64,000 nucleotides of DNA from assembly GCA_004802705.1 (NCBI GenBank), contig SGPL01000003.1, positions 1 to 64,000 of the forward strand. The letters are read 5' to 3'. The DNA is from Bondarzewia mesenterica (taxonomy: Eukaryota; Basidiomycota; Agaricomycetes; Russulales; Bondarzewiaceae). The notes beneath the pieces were generated by a model. The model saw nothing but the letters and a program-made list of their open reading frames with translations. It was not told the origin of the DNA and did not search any database. Both the position numbers and the translations under genes were made by a program. Positions 24,119-35,449 of the stretch are shown in pieces (position 1 is the first letter of the stretch; every line of letters begins with the position of its first letter).

Positions 24119-26446
24119 ATGGAGAAAACTCCGTCGAAACTTCTTTCGTCTTCTTCAACTGGAAATACGCGCGCCAAACGCAAATCTACGGGAGACCTTC
24201 CCTCCGGCGTGCAGCGCGCGGCCAAACAACCTAGGACAACCTTAGATTCATTTTTTTCCCCGAAATTATCAGTCCTGACGCGTTCTGGGATTGATGGTGT
24301 GGCAGGAGGTGCAGAACAAAAAGTGCATGACGTTCTTCTGAGCGACGAGCAGAAGGAGGTGTTGAAGATGGTTGTGGACGAAGAGAAGAGCGTGTTTTTC
24401 ACAGGATCTGCAGGTAAGAACATATGCCACCCAACTGCGAACCGATGGTTTTGACGCGCATATTTTCAAATAGGTACGGGGAAGTCTTTGCTCCTCAAGG
24501 CAATCGTTGCTGCGCTTCGAAAGAAGCATACAAAGAAACCCGAGGTTGTGTCAGTTACGGCTAGTACTGGAATGGCTGCATCTAACATCGGGGGTACGTG
24601 CATACTTGTGCAACATTTTTCATGAAGCTAAATCTTTGAAGGAATGACTATCCACTCTTGGGGAGCAATCGCTCCAACAGTTGACGACGTCGAGAAACTC
24701 GTTAGCTATATTCGTACAGCTAAGCCTGCACTCCAACGGTGGAAGACAACAAAGGTCCTCGTCATCGATGAAGGTCAGTGTATCTCAATGCGCTCTCCTG
24801 ATGTTTGCCTTTGCCATCTCCGTGTTTCAGGAGTTTTCGTCGCATGCCATGATTTTTTTCTGTCGAAGACGGTTAATGATATATTGGCAGACTATATGCA
24901 ACGTCATTTATCATGCCTATCACCTAACATTTTCAAATCCGAGCATTCGTGTTATCTTGATTTCAGAACAACCACATGCTAACACATGCATCCACAGTTT
25001 CTATGGTGGATGGTCATCTGTTTGAAAGAATGGCTGCTCTCGCTGATAAATTGAGGAAGAAGACGAACAAGCCTTTCGGTGGCATTCAGGTTAGATCACT
25101 TCCCTCAGAGCAATATTCGTACTAATCTAAGGCCACAACCAGCTTATCGTCACCGGCGATTTTTTCCAGCTGCCTCCAGTCACGAAAGGCAAAGAGGTTC
25201 CTTTCTTCGCTTTCGAATGTAATGCGTGGAAAAAAATGCATCGAGCACACCGTTCTGCTCTCTCAAGTCTTCCGGCAGAAAGACAGCAGTCAGTTCTTGT
25301 TCTCATCATGGGATGCAATGCTCATTGCATGTTTTGACAGGGTTTGTTGAGCTTCTGAATGAATTGCGTCACGGAAACATCTCGCCTTCCGCAATCAATG
25401 AGTTTCGCTCCCTTTCTCGTCCTCTCCCCGTTACAAACGACATCTTGCCACCCACCGAACTGTTTCCACTGCGAACCGAAGTCGACCGCGCAAATTCTAC
25501 TCGTCTTAGTTCCCTTAAGACGCCTCCATTTACTTTCACTGCACGCGATTCGGGCTCGGCCCCTCCGGAACGACGCAAAACCGTATTGGCAGGCATGGTC
25601 GTCCCTGCAAACCTCGTCCTCAAGACAGGCGCGCAGGTAATGCTCGTCCGCAACGTTGATGAAAGGCGTGGACTCGTGAACGGTGCCGTTGGTCGGGTTC
25701 TAGGATTTTATCCCACTGTGGGAGGCAAGGCCGATGGGGTCATCAGAGATGTGACTCTGGGAGAGGATGGTAGACCCATTGAGTTCGTTGGTGCAAGCCC
25801 GAATTCTGGGAAAGAGAATCAGAAACCATCGAGTAGTGGCGGAAAAAGCAAGTTGAATGGGAAGCCGATCAGTGCGAACAAGAAAGGTAATGAGAAGGAG
25901 CTCAAACAGAGTGATGAGCTATTCCCACTGGTGGAGTTTCTCACTTCACAGGGAAAGCAGACTGTTCTCGTAACGAGGGACGAGTTTCGCGTAGAGGATA
26001 ATGAAGGAAATATCCTCGCAAGACGAGTGCAAGTAAGTCCGACTTGATGCTTGATATATTCTCCTGATCAGTCTCAACGGCCGCATGATTAACAGGTTCC
26101 TCTCATCCTGGCTTGGGCAATCTCGATACATAAGAGCCAGGGTCAGACGATTCAGCGACTGAAGATTGACCTCGGAAAGGTCTTTGAGAAAGGCCAGCTC
26201 CCTTATTTTTCCGTGTGCTTATGGCTTCACAAATGTCTTTAGGTCAGAGTTATGTCGCGCTTTCCCGTGCTGCTTCTCTGGAAGGCCTGCAAGTTCTCAG
26301 GTTCGATCCCAAACGTGTATGTGATATTCTGTAGGCGGTGATTCGCTCTGATACAAACTATTCACTCCGTGACTCAGGTTGTAGCGCACCCGAAGGTCAT
26401 TGAATGGAGCAAGAACATGAACGCAAGCCAAAGGCAGGTAGTATAG
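24119..26446 (+). CDS. PIF1: Pif1-family 5'-3' DNA helicase
   Basis: Superfamily 1B helicase of the Pif1 type, which unwinds DNA with 5'-3' polarity at telomeres, replication forks, G-quadruplexes and in mitochondria. The N terminus is basic with a TLDSFF motif resembling a PCNA-interaction box. Helicase motifs in order are [17 protein letters not shown] (Walker A across an intron), [24 protein letters not shown] (Walker B, across an intron), GDFFQLPPV and [10 protein letters not shown]. The C-terminal part has [41 protein letters not shown] and, after another intron, [20 protein letters not shown] lysine/serine-rich insertion of about 60 residues lies between [13 protein letters not shown] and [13 protein letters not shown]. 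The intron before the QSYVALSRA motif fits only with GC-AG borders (26193-26242). The final exon ends [10 protein letters not shown] with stop at 26444-26446. Confidence 0.93.
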
Positions 26447-27300
26447 ACATACTTTGAACATACTTTGCCATGCCCGTTGTGTCCCAGGTGGGTACGATAG
26501 TTTGGCTAGGTGAGACCTCCGGATTCTAGTTATTTACTGCTTTTGATGGTGCATTTATCTTCGCCTCAGACAGGAATACTTTTTTTATCGCTTCTTATTG
26601 ATATTATACACATTCCGTATCAATGCACCTCTGTTTCAGAACGACGGGAAGATAATGTAGTGACAGTTACCTCAGTTGAGCGATCATCTAGGAATTTGAT
26701 GCTTGAGGTCTCATCGTCACACCATATCGTCCCACCGAATTGTGCGTGTCCAGTTTCTCCACGTAATTCTCAATGTTGATCGCGTTCAATTCGCCTTCTT
26801 CGCTTCATCGGGGTCAATCATCCTTTTGCTAGCGTTTTCACTGCTTCTAGACGTTGTGCAACATTCGGAAGTTCAGGCTTGACCTCGCTCATTGCTAGTG
26901 GAATCGCCTGCTGCAAATTTTGACCGTCAACCTACATGTTTCCCGAATGCGATCGGAGTTAGAGCATTGGCTTGCCTGTCGTGAGCACCGTGGCTGGTTC
27001 GTGAATTCATCGTGTCTTCGTGCAGTTGAGATTTCCATGCCTTGAAACGTAAATTATTTCTGTATCATACGTCAATACGCAGAATCAGGCTGCGAGCTCT
27101 GTTATCCCAAACCTCCCCTCATGATGCTATTTCAAGACAAGCGCGTTATCGATGCGAGTTCTTCAAGACATGGAAGCTGACCTTCATCTCTTCATAGTCC
27201 GAGCGACATCGGATTGTGGTTGCCCAAGAGAGCTCGACCGGACGATAAGTAGGCAAGCCTGACCATTGTATCCTCGCTGATACCGATTACAGCTCCCGAC
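26447..27300. other. Intergenic region upstream of a decayed oxygenase gene
   Basis: About 850 bases without a supported gene. The last 60 bases before the degraded start at 27301 lack the TATA box found before the two intact copies. Short open frames near 26510-26779 were not recognised. Confidence 0.4.
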
Positions 27301-28689
27301 ATACCTGCTACGCATTTCCTAAATTCCTAACTGACGCGCCTACGGTTCCTCTTCTCATCATCGACTACGCTTTGATCAAGGCAGGTGATGAGAAGGAAAT
27401 CGACAGACCGTGGACGGCTTCGACACAACTTGGTTTCTGGTAGTGCGTTCCAATCTTTCTTCTTTAATTCTCTTCCTTGCTGATTCCTGCTTCCTGGGCA
27501 TTCATGTTAGCTTAAAAAACCATGGTGTTGATAACGAAGTGAACGGGCTGTTCGAAGTGGGTGCTTAGCATTGCCTCTGGAAGAAAAGATGAAATACGAG
27601 CAAGGCAACGAGGGCATGTCTTTCGGGTAAGCTGACTACTGCCACTCTTCATGAAATAAAAAATTTATCTCTCATTGCACTCAGCTATAAATGCATGGGT
27701 GCCAACGCGACAGACGAAACAGGCATACTCGATCACGTAGAGTTCATAAACGTCTCTAAAGACGATGCGTTCAGTTGGCCTACCCCGACACTCCGCACGT
27801 ATCCGACCACTGTAAACACCCGAATGGAACCGACCGCTCCACCATTCCTGCGCAAGTCCCTCGAAGTCACCGGGAATCTGCTCGATGTTTTAAGCGATCG
27901 TCTGGGACTCCCCAAGAGTGTTCTCGCTAAGAGACATGCTTTCGATGCACACGGTGGAAGCGAGACAAGGTGTGTCAGGTCGCCGAAGAATATCGAAATA
28001 TCCCCAGAGAAGGCAACCCTCGGAGCGCACACTGACTTTGGTTCTCTGGTACGTGTAAAAATCAGTTCATCTGAAGTTTCAGAAGACATGCGCGGATTTA
28101 TTCTAGTCATTCCAATCGCCTGGGTGGGCTGCAAGTTTTGCCGCCCGGTACCAATGCTTGGATGTAGAGGTACGTCGTCGCATTCTTTTCTCAGGAGACC
28201 GTCAGTTTAATAGGGAGACGTAGCCTATTCCCGGCCACGCGATCTGCAACCTCGGGGACTCCATGGTTATATTTAGTCTCCGACTTGCACCGTGTCGTGT
28301 ACGTATATCATCCTCATGTCGATAGTCAGAAACGTTTTCACAGGAAAGGGGACAACAGTCCTCCGCCCGAACGTCAAGCCACATCCGACCGCTGGTCACT
28401 CGTACTCGACCTTCGTCCCAGAAATACGATGGAAATGGAACTTTTGGTTGAGGAAAGTACCATGATTGCAAAGGCAGCTGCGAAAGCACCAACGGGCAAG
28501 TACGACACTGAGTCTGCGGCCGGATCTTGGCTTAGTCTAAGGATAGCGAATCAAAGGACAGCGAATTACAAGGTCAGTTCTGGTAATAAGTGCAGTCGTG
28601 AGGCTGCCAGTACTTATGCAGCTGTCGGGTTGTGAACAAGGACCGGAGACATAGACTGAGGAACTGAGCATCTCCCGCAAGCCGTTTGA
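27301..28689 (+). pseudogene. Decayed copy of an IPNS-like 2-oxoglutarate/Fe(II) oxygenase (array member 1)
   Basis: Aligns by eye along its length with the two downstream genes but is broken in several places. The ancestral ATG is ATA (27301-27303). About four bases are missing between the start and the FPKFLTDAPTVPLL segment. The second exon reads LKNHGVDNEVNGLFEVGA followed by an in-frame TAG, with part of the ETMELPFEE region deleted. The exon after GAHTDFGSL has lost about five bases before NRLGGLQVLPPG. A further change turns the WKYVK codons into a stop, and the last exon reads GPET followed by a stop. The iron-binding HxD (AHTD) and the distal histidine in DLHRVV remain, so decay is fairly recent. 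The upstream TATA box seen in the other copies is absent. The end is taken as the TGA homologous to the stop of the other copies. Confidence 0.85.
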
Positions 28690-29118
28690 AGTCCTGCATA
28701 TCGATGGCTGGAGAATTGACTTGTTTTATTGTGCATTGGATCTCGATATGCCACTCTATTGTTCCGGAACGGAGAAGAAGTTAAGATCATTGTAAGGTCT
28801 CACCCATTCGTATTCAGGCTACATGTTTTCAGAGATGATAACTTAATATTACAGTGTATCTTCACGTTGCTTAGCGCTATGAGCGCTATACGAGAGCTCT
28901 TTCATCACCTCGTGATACTTCGCTTCCTCCGCTCAAGCTTCCCCGACGACCGGTTTAGAGGTATTCATGGCCTCATGATGAGCGTTCTCATGGGAAGACT
29001 ATATTTATGATTCCACACCTAGATGCCGAAATGACTTCACCCGGGAGGTTAGGCGTATAATATATAATGAAGTCGCAGGCTCTCGTGTGCCCTTCCCAAG
29101 CCAACTCGCAACTTCACC
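28690..29118. other. Spacer between oxygenase copies 1 and 2
   Basis: Holds the 3' region of the decayed copy and the promoter of the second, including the TATA-like element at 29056-29067. No other gene is seen. Confidence 0.45.
29056..29067 (+). promoter_or_regulatory. TATA box of oxygenase copy 2
   Basis: TATAATATATAA lies 52 bases upstream of the ATG at 29119. Confidence 0.55.
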
Positions 29119-30562
29119 ATGCCCGGTACCATCACATTCCCTGACTTCCCGGATGATGTCCCCGTAGTTCCTTTGCTAGTCATTGACTACGCGTTGATCA
29201 AAGGTGGTGATAAGAAAGAAATAGACAGGCTGTGGAAAGCCTCGACGGAGCTCGGTTTCTGGTAGTGCGTACTGTTTTCATTTGCGGTGGTATGCTTGCC
29301 AGATTATTTCAATATTTGAACGATACCATTGCACTCTTATAGCTTAAAGAACCACGGCGTCGATGAGGAGGTAAATGAGATGTTCGACATGGGAGCTGAG
29401 ACCATGGAACTGCCCTTTGAAGAGAAGACGAAGTACGAGCAGGGAGACGAAGGCATGTCATTTGGGTGAATATGTTCCTAGTTCATATTCAAAAAAGAAA
29501 TGAATGCCTCTAACGTCAATGCCTAGTTATAAGTCCGCCGGCACAAATGCAACCGACGAGACAGGCGCACCTGATCGCGTCGAGTTCATCAACATTGCCA
29601 AAGACGACGCGATAAGCTGGCCTACCCCAACGCATCGCACGTACCCATCAACTGTTAACGCTCGTATGGAGTCGACGATCATCCCGTTCGTGCGCAAATC
29701 AATGGAGGTCAACAACACTGTGATGGCCGTGCTGAATGATCGGCTGGGGCTCCCGAAGGGAGCTCTCGCGCAGAAGCATGCCTTGCATGATTTCAGCGGA
29801 AGCGAGGCGAGGTGTATCAAGTCATCAAAAAACATGGAGATGTCGGAGGACAAAGCCACACTTGGTGCCCACACGGATTTCGGATCTTTGGTGTGGACTA
29901 CGCGTCGTTCCACTGCTGATACTTACCACTCAACTTTTTGGTCCACGATAGTCGTTTCTGCATAACCGCCTCGGCGGCCTACAAGTCTTGCCACCTGGAG
30001 CTGATACCTGGAAATATGTGAAGGTATTAACATCGCATTATCAATTGGGCTTACGCTGATTAGACAACGACTCAGCCGATCCCAGGTCATGCGATCTGTA
30101 ACATCGGGGATGCCATGGCCGTATTCAGCGCAGGAATTCTTCGCTCGAACCTACACCGCGTCGTGTGAGTAAAACCAAGACTACCTCCTTAAAGTTTTAC
30201 TCATGATCGGTCCGCTCCAGTCCACCTCCAAAGAAACAAGCGGCATATGACCGTTGGTCTCTCGTCTTCTTCACTCGCCCCGGCAACGAATCGAAGCTGG
30301 CTCCACTCTCAGAAGAAAGTGAAATGATTGCAAAGGCCGCCGCTCAAGCGCCACGGGACAAGTATGTTACGAATTCGACAGCTGGGGAGTGGTTCGCGAG
30401 GAGAATCAAGTATCAGAAGCTAGCTAACCGCGAGGTCTGTTCTAATCATTGTCACGATGCGAGTGCGTGCAGTTGACGAGAGCACGAACCTTCAATTGGG
30501 AATAGGGTCCCGAGACGTGGAGAGCCAGTAGGGGGACCGAGCATCGGCCGGAGGTTATTTGA
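29119..30562 (+). CDS. IPNS-like 2-oxoglutarate/Fe(II)-dependent oxygenase (array member 2)
   Basis: Non-haem iron dioxygenase of the isopenicillin-N-synthase-like superfamily; the small-molecule substrate is unknown. The start gives MPGTITFPDFPDD, shared with the next copy. Exons continue LVIDYALIKGGDKKEIDRLW, LKNHGVDEEVNEMFDMGAET and YKSAGTNATDETGAPD, separated by short introns. The iron ligands are His and Asp in LGAHTDFGSL and the distal histidine in SNLHRVV. The residues after it, DRWSLVFFTRPGN, include the Arg-x-Ser-like motif that binds the cosubstrate carboxylate. The intervening exon reads FLHNRLGGLQVLPPGADTW. The last exon follows an intron and ends GPETWRASRGTEHRPEVI with TGA at 30560-30562. 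All domains are intact and in frame. It is one of three tandem copies in the same orientation, with about 400 bases between genes. Confidence 0.9.
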
Positions 30563-30970
30563 AGCAACGGCGGCCTTGTATCGAATCCGTAAAATGTACC
30601 GTTCTGTGATCAATGTAGTTTGGATTTCGTTGTCGAATGGGCAGTTAGCGGAAACGGCGCGCCGCGATATAAGCGTCAGAAGGTAAGTTGAGAATAGAGG
30701 ATGAATATGGCTAATCGCGCAGTCAGTTTCATGGTTATCGGTGCAATGACAGTACTTATCAGTTCTAACGCATCTAGTTTGAGCCTTCAATTGGAGTATT
30801 CTTACTGCCCGGTGACCGTTCTTGCAAAACTGTGCGATACGCTGGAGATAAGTCGCGATACGAGCGGCCAGCTGCATAGTTCCAAAGTTTGAGGAACGGA
30901 GAATTGATGGCAGAACACATAAAAGGCGGCCACCGTCTCATCCAGCCCATTATAAGAGTGACCTTCTATC
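30563..30970. other. Spacer between oxygenase copies 2 and 3
   Basis: Contains the 3' end of copy 2 and the promoter of copy 3, with a CATAAAAGG element at 30918-30926. Other open frames are not supported. Confidence 0.45.
30918..30926 (+). promoter_or_regulatory. TATA-like element of oxygenase copy 3
   Basis: CATAAAAGG lies about 45 bases upstream of the ATG at 30971, a position similar to the TATA box of copy 2. Confidence 0.45.
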
Positions 30971-32395
30971 ATGCCTGGTACCATCACGTTTCCTGAGTTC
31001 CCAGATGACCTCCCCACAGTGCCCTTGTTGGTCATCGACTACGCTCTGATCAAAGCAGGCGACGAACAAGAAATTGATACGCTGTGGAAGGCTTCGACGC
31101 AACTCGGTTTTTGGTAGTGCGCACTATTCAGCGACCTTGGCATGTTCCCTACAACACACTGATATGTCTTGAATGACGATATTGCTCCTCTGCAGTTTGA
31201 AAAACCATGGAGTTAACTACGAAGTATCAGAGATGTTCGACATGGGCGCAGAGACGATGGAATTGCCATTCGAGGAGAAGATGAAGTACGAACAAGGGGA
31301 CGAGGGAAGGTCCTTCGGGTAAGCATCGTAACAAAGTACGCACCAATAAAATATCTTACACCTTGCCTGAATGCCAGTTATAAGGCCTCAGGTGCCAGCG
31401 CAACAGACGACACAGGCGCACCTGATCGCATTGAATCCATCAATATCTCGATGCACGACGCATTCAGTTGGCCAACCCCAACGTACCGCACATATCCATC
31501 GACAGTCGATGCACGCATGGAATCGACCATCAACCCATTTATGCGGAAGTCGCTTGAGGTTACCTATACCCTGCTCGAAGTGTTAAATGACCGCCTAGGG
31601 CTCCCAAAGGGTACCCTCGTAAAGAAAAATGATTTGAACTTACTCAGCCAGAGCGAAGCAAGGTGCATGAGGTCGGCCAAGAACTTGGGAATGCCCCCGG
31701 ACAAGGCAACACTGGGTTCTCATAGCGACTTCGGTACCTTGGTGAGTAGTAAGTACAACTCAGCGAGTCGTTCAAGCGAGACTGATCCCATTTTCCAAAA
31801 GACTTTCCTTCACAACCGCCTCGGCGGGCTTCAGGTACTTCTACCCGGTACGGATACCTGGAAATACGTGAAGGTAATCATCACGAGATATGGATGTGAC
31901 CCAGTCGACTGAGACCAGATGAAGCCAATTCCGGGGCATGCAATCTGTAACCTTGCAGATGCGATGACCATATGGAGCGGTGGTATCCTAGTCTCGAACC
32001 TGCACCGCGTGGTGTGAGTTATTCCTCCAACCTGCCATCCTGCGGGAGACTGAAAAAGAGGTGAAAATTAGTCCTCCACCCAAACAACAAGCTGCCCTTG
32101 ACCGATGGGCCGTTGCATTCTTCCTTCGTCCTACGAACACGGTGAAGTTAGTCCCTCTGGTTGAGGACAGTGCCATGATCGCAGAAGCTGTTGCCAAGGC
32201 ACCTGGCAAGTATTATATGGATGCGACGGCTGAAGAGTGGTACATGAGAAGGATCAGGAACCAGAGGATTTCTAACCGCAAGGTGTGTTCTTTCGGTTTT
32301 CCTGCAACTGCGAGCGTGTGACTCATAGACCTTGCAGAGTCCTGAGACATGGAGAGCTAGTAGGGGAACTGAGCATCATCCTGAGGCTGTTTAAT
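30971..32395 (+). CDS. IPNS-like 2-oxoglutarate/Fe(II)-dependent oxygenase (array member 3)
   Basis: Closely related to the preceding gene, with the same exon pattern and the same start MPGTITFPEFPDD. Exons read LVIDYALIKAGDEQEIDTLW, LKNHGVNYEVSEMFDMGAET and YKASGASATDDTGAPD. Iron ligands are in LGSHSDFGTL and in VSNLHRVV; the cosubstrate-binding arginine motif is DRWAVAFFLRP. The exon FLHNRLGGLQVLLPGTDTWK is followed by MKPIPGHAICNLADAM and, at the end, SPETWRASRGTEHHPEAV with TAA at 32393-32395. All junctions keep frame. It differs from copy 2 at several helix positions (for example DLNLLSQSEARCM against ALHDFSGSEARCI), so the two may differ in substrate. No neighbouring gene indicates a pathway, so a cluster role is not inferred. 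Confidence 0.9.
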
Positions 32396-32884
32396 TGATG
32401 AGGATGTTTGAGCGAGAAATACATGTGAAGTAGTGAGTTGTGTGACCCACTCTGTCTTGTACAAAACTGTATTAGTCTGTATGCAGCTGCTTGGATCATT
32501 AATGTTCGATGTTATGAATATTGAATCGCTATTGAGAGATACTGAAGGCGATCTCCTAAGTCCCAATTTTGACATTGAAACGGTGAAGCCGTGATTTTTG
32601 GAGGTACGAAACATGGAGCTTTCAAGCTTCATGGCATCGACTTCGACGTTTGCCGCTAAACGCTGAGCTTGAAGCTTGAAGAGTCAGACCCAAGTCAGAC
32701 CTTTAGAAAGTTGAAAACGACTTGCATGAAAAGTTAAAACGAATGACGCGTCACATTCAGTCACAGAAACAACTGTTGTGTGACAACGTGACAACGATCC
32801 ATTCCCCGCGATCGCGTCCTCAGCTCGCCAAGGATCTCAGCGACTTGCATTCCAACTGAAAATGCGCAACCAAAAAATGTTTTC
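32396..32884. other. Intergenic region with a small inverted repeat
   Basis: Contains TTTCAAGCTTCA near 32614 facing TGAAGCTTGAA near 32664, which could form a small hairpin. Related GAAGCTTGAAG motifs occur near 15658 and 15975. No gene is supported. Confidence 0.4.
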
Positions 32885-35449
32885 ATGCTTTTCACCCTCC
32901 GTAATCTCCCAGCTCGACTCTCTGCCAGGTTTGCCTTCATGGTTGCAAAACGTGCAAGAAAGATTCATAGCGTCAGCTCCGATGCTGCCGTTACCGCCCC
33001 AAGAAGCAGCGCACTAGTGCAAGAAGAGAGCGTTGCTCTAAGGAGTACCAGAGGCGTTGAATTGGAGGTAGGGCTCCAGAGGAGAGCGTCTACTAGAATT
33101 CGGTCAAAAATAGAGGCTGCCGAGGCTGCTGCTGCTGCCGCGGTCGATTCTGGGCTTGAAACCCCGTTGACGGAGCCAGATGAAGCTGTGTCGCCGCCAA
33201 AGAAGCGCAGGCGGAAGACCAAAAAATCTGAGCCCGTTGTGTATGATATACCAACATACGAGCCGAAAACTACAACGTACAAAGGTGAGAACATACCTTA
33301 TGAAACGTGGAGCAAACTTGAATTACCGTTCGCTGTTGCTAGGCCGCCTGGGATATGTAAGTCTATCATTCTATCATATCGTTCGTGTCTGTATTGTTTA
33401 CAGGCATGCCTCAACACAATTCTCCGCGAGATCAAACCAAATCCTATTTTTTGCAGCAGGTAACTCCCCTGTCTATGCTTGCACCCTTGCGTCTATTCAG
33501 CTATCCCACCGCAGGACTTGTCGAATAGATACAATCCTAAAGAATGGCCTGGATTTTGCAAAAGATCTTGGCGTTCAGAATGTCAAAGATTTGAAAAAGT
33601 TAATACAGGTCAGTAGCGTTCTGGTGAATGTTTGAACGGACTAAAAGTGCCATTTCTCGTCAGTGGAATGAAGAAAACAAGTTTGTCTACCGTCTCTCCT
33701 GTCAAAGGGAGTGCTATTGATTCCCGCTTGTAGGATTCGTTTTATGCGGATTTCTTCAGAGCTCTTCCCATTCGCCTCCCATGCAAAGTATGGATATTCA
33801 TTGGACTACGCTGCTGCGGAGCTAAAGGTACTCACCCATATGTGGATTTTGTCATCTCATGCTGATGCATGCGTTATTCAAGGCTGCTGGAGACCTCGCG
33901 AATTCTCTAGGTCACAGGTTAACTTTACACCCAGGACAGGTAAATCTCTTGGTGCTAGCTACGTGTATTCTAACATTGATTTGCCGTCATCGCCAGTTCA
34001 CGCAATTGGCGTCTACTAAAGAAGATGTGGTGACGGCCTCCGTCAGAGAGTTGAAATGTGAGTCTACGAATTGAAGTTGTGGCCTTTCAGCTCGTCTCAT
34101 ACAGGAAGCAGACCACTGTTCGATCCTGCGGCATATGGGCATGGGTGAAGATAGCGTGATTATCATTCACATGGGCGTACGTTGAATTTTCCGGCCTTCC
34201 CAACTGCATGCGCAATAATAATCATGGTGCCTTTGCAATATAGGGTATGTACGGCGACAAGACAGCTGCGCTGAAACGTTTCAAGGAGAACTATAGAACC
34301 AAGATCACTGATGAGGTCAGAGCACGCCTGGTTCTAGAGAATGACGAGGTGTGTTATAATTGGTGAGATGGCGGAAGGGTTTGAGTTCTTACTCCTGCAG
34401 ATGTGCTACAATGCCGACGATCTTTTACCGGTTTGCGAGGAGCTCAATATTCCAATCGTGGTATGTTCCAAGCTGCTCACTACTTCAGACTTCCATTAAC
34501 CCCAGTCACATCAGTTCGACCATCATCATAACTGGATCTTCGTTCGTTCATTACAGTCGCGTGAACTTATTCTCTTGCCTTACTTATTTAACTGTTCAAT
34601 ATGACACAGCCATCCACCCAGCCTATCCCCGAGCTGCTCTCGCGCATTAATGCCATCTGGCACCACAAAGGCATCAGGCCAAAACAGCACCTCTCTTCTC
34701 CACGTCCAGGAGCCGTGACGCTCATGGAACGCCGTGCGCATGCGGGGCGCTGCAAAGACCTCCCGGATGAGCTGCAGCTTGAAGGGGTCGGGTGGCGATG
34801 GCTGCCATCAGCTAATGCCAACGGTACTCGGAACGAGGACGACAAAGAGTGGTTCGATTTGATGATCGAGGCCAAGGACAAAGAGCAGGCCGTTTTTCAG
34901 CTGTACAGGACGTACGGTCTCGAAGAGGTCATTTGGGAGAATCTGAGACCTGAGAAAGTGGACGCCCCAATCCGAGAGGAGAAAGAAACCAAGGGCTCCA
35001 GAATTACTAGATCTAAACAGAAAGGTCAGTAGGTGCAGGGCAAGTATACTTCTATTTTGAATTCTGACGCCACGCGTACTGCGGGATTGAACAGGAGAGG
35101 ATATAGAAACTGTTGTGACAACGGAGCTTCCCGATGAAGATCCTGCTACAGCGGTCGAGACTATCGATCCTCAGCCTTCGACTACGGAAGGGAGCAAGGC
35201 GACCTCGACGAGGAAAAATCGGAAGAAAATGGCGAATGGGAAGCACCGTGAGTTTTCCAGTCCGTAATGTTCTATAGCTGTTTTTCATTTTACGCCGTCC
35301 TTCAAGGGGCTGCGGAACCTCGATTAATTGTCGAAGACGATGATGAGGTCCTCCAGAAAGTTACGGCCGAGAGTTTGGACAATATCGAGATCAAGCGGGA
35401 TAGGAAGGGTAAGAAGAAGTTTTTGGATACAGCAGCATTGCAGGTTTGA
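32885..35449 (+). CDS. uve1: UV-damage endonuclease (UVDE family)
   Basis: UVDE-type endonuclease that nicks 5' of UV photoproducts and starts an alternative excision repair pathway in fungi. N-terminal residues 1-29 (MLFTLRNLPARLSARFAFM, then KRARKIHS) are basic with almost no acidic residues and resemble a mitochondrial presequence. A second in-frame ATG follows at 32939. A strong nuclear-localisation-like cluster PPKKRRRKTKK comes later. Domain motifs are RLGY, ACLNTILREIKPNPIFCSR, LDFAKDLGVQNVKDLKKLIQ, RISSELFPFASHAKYGYSL, AAGDLANSLGHRLTLHPGQ, VIIIHMG-GMYGDK, RLVLENDE and MCYNADDLLPVCEELNIP. A downstream FDHHHNWIF and SINAIWHHKG-like segment completes the metal site. A 14-base exon (33343-33356) encodes RLGY. 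The C-terminal tail is long, charged and low complexity. The stop is at 35447-35449. Confidence 0.94.
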
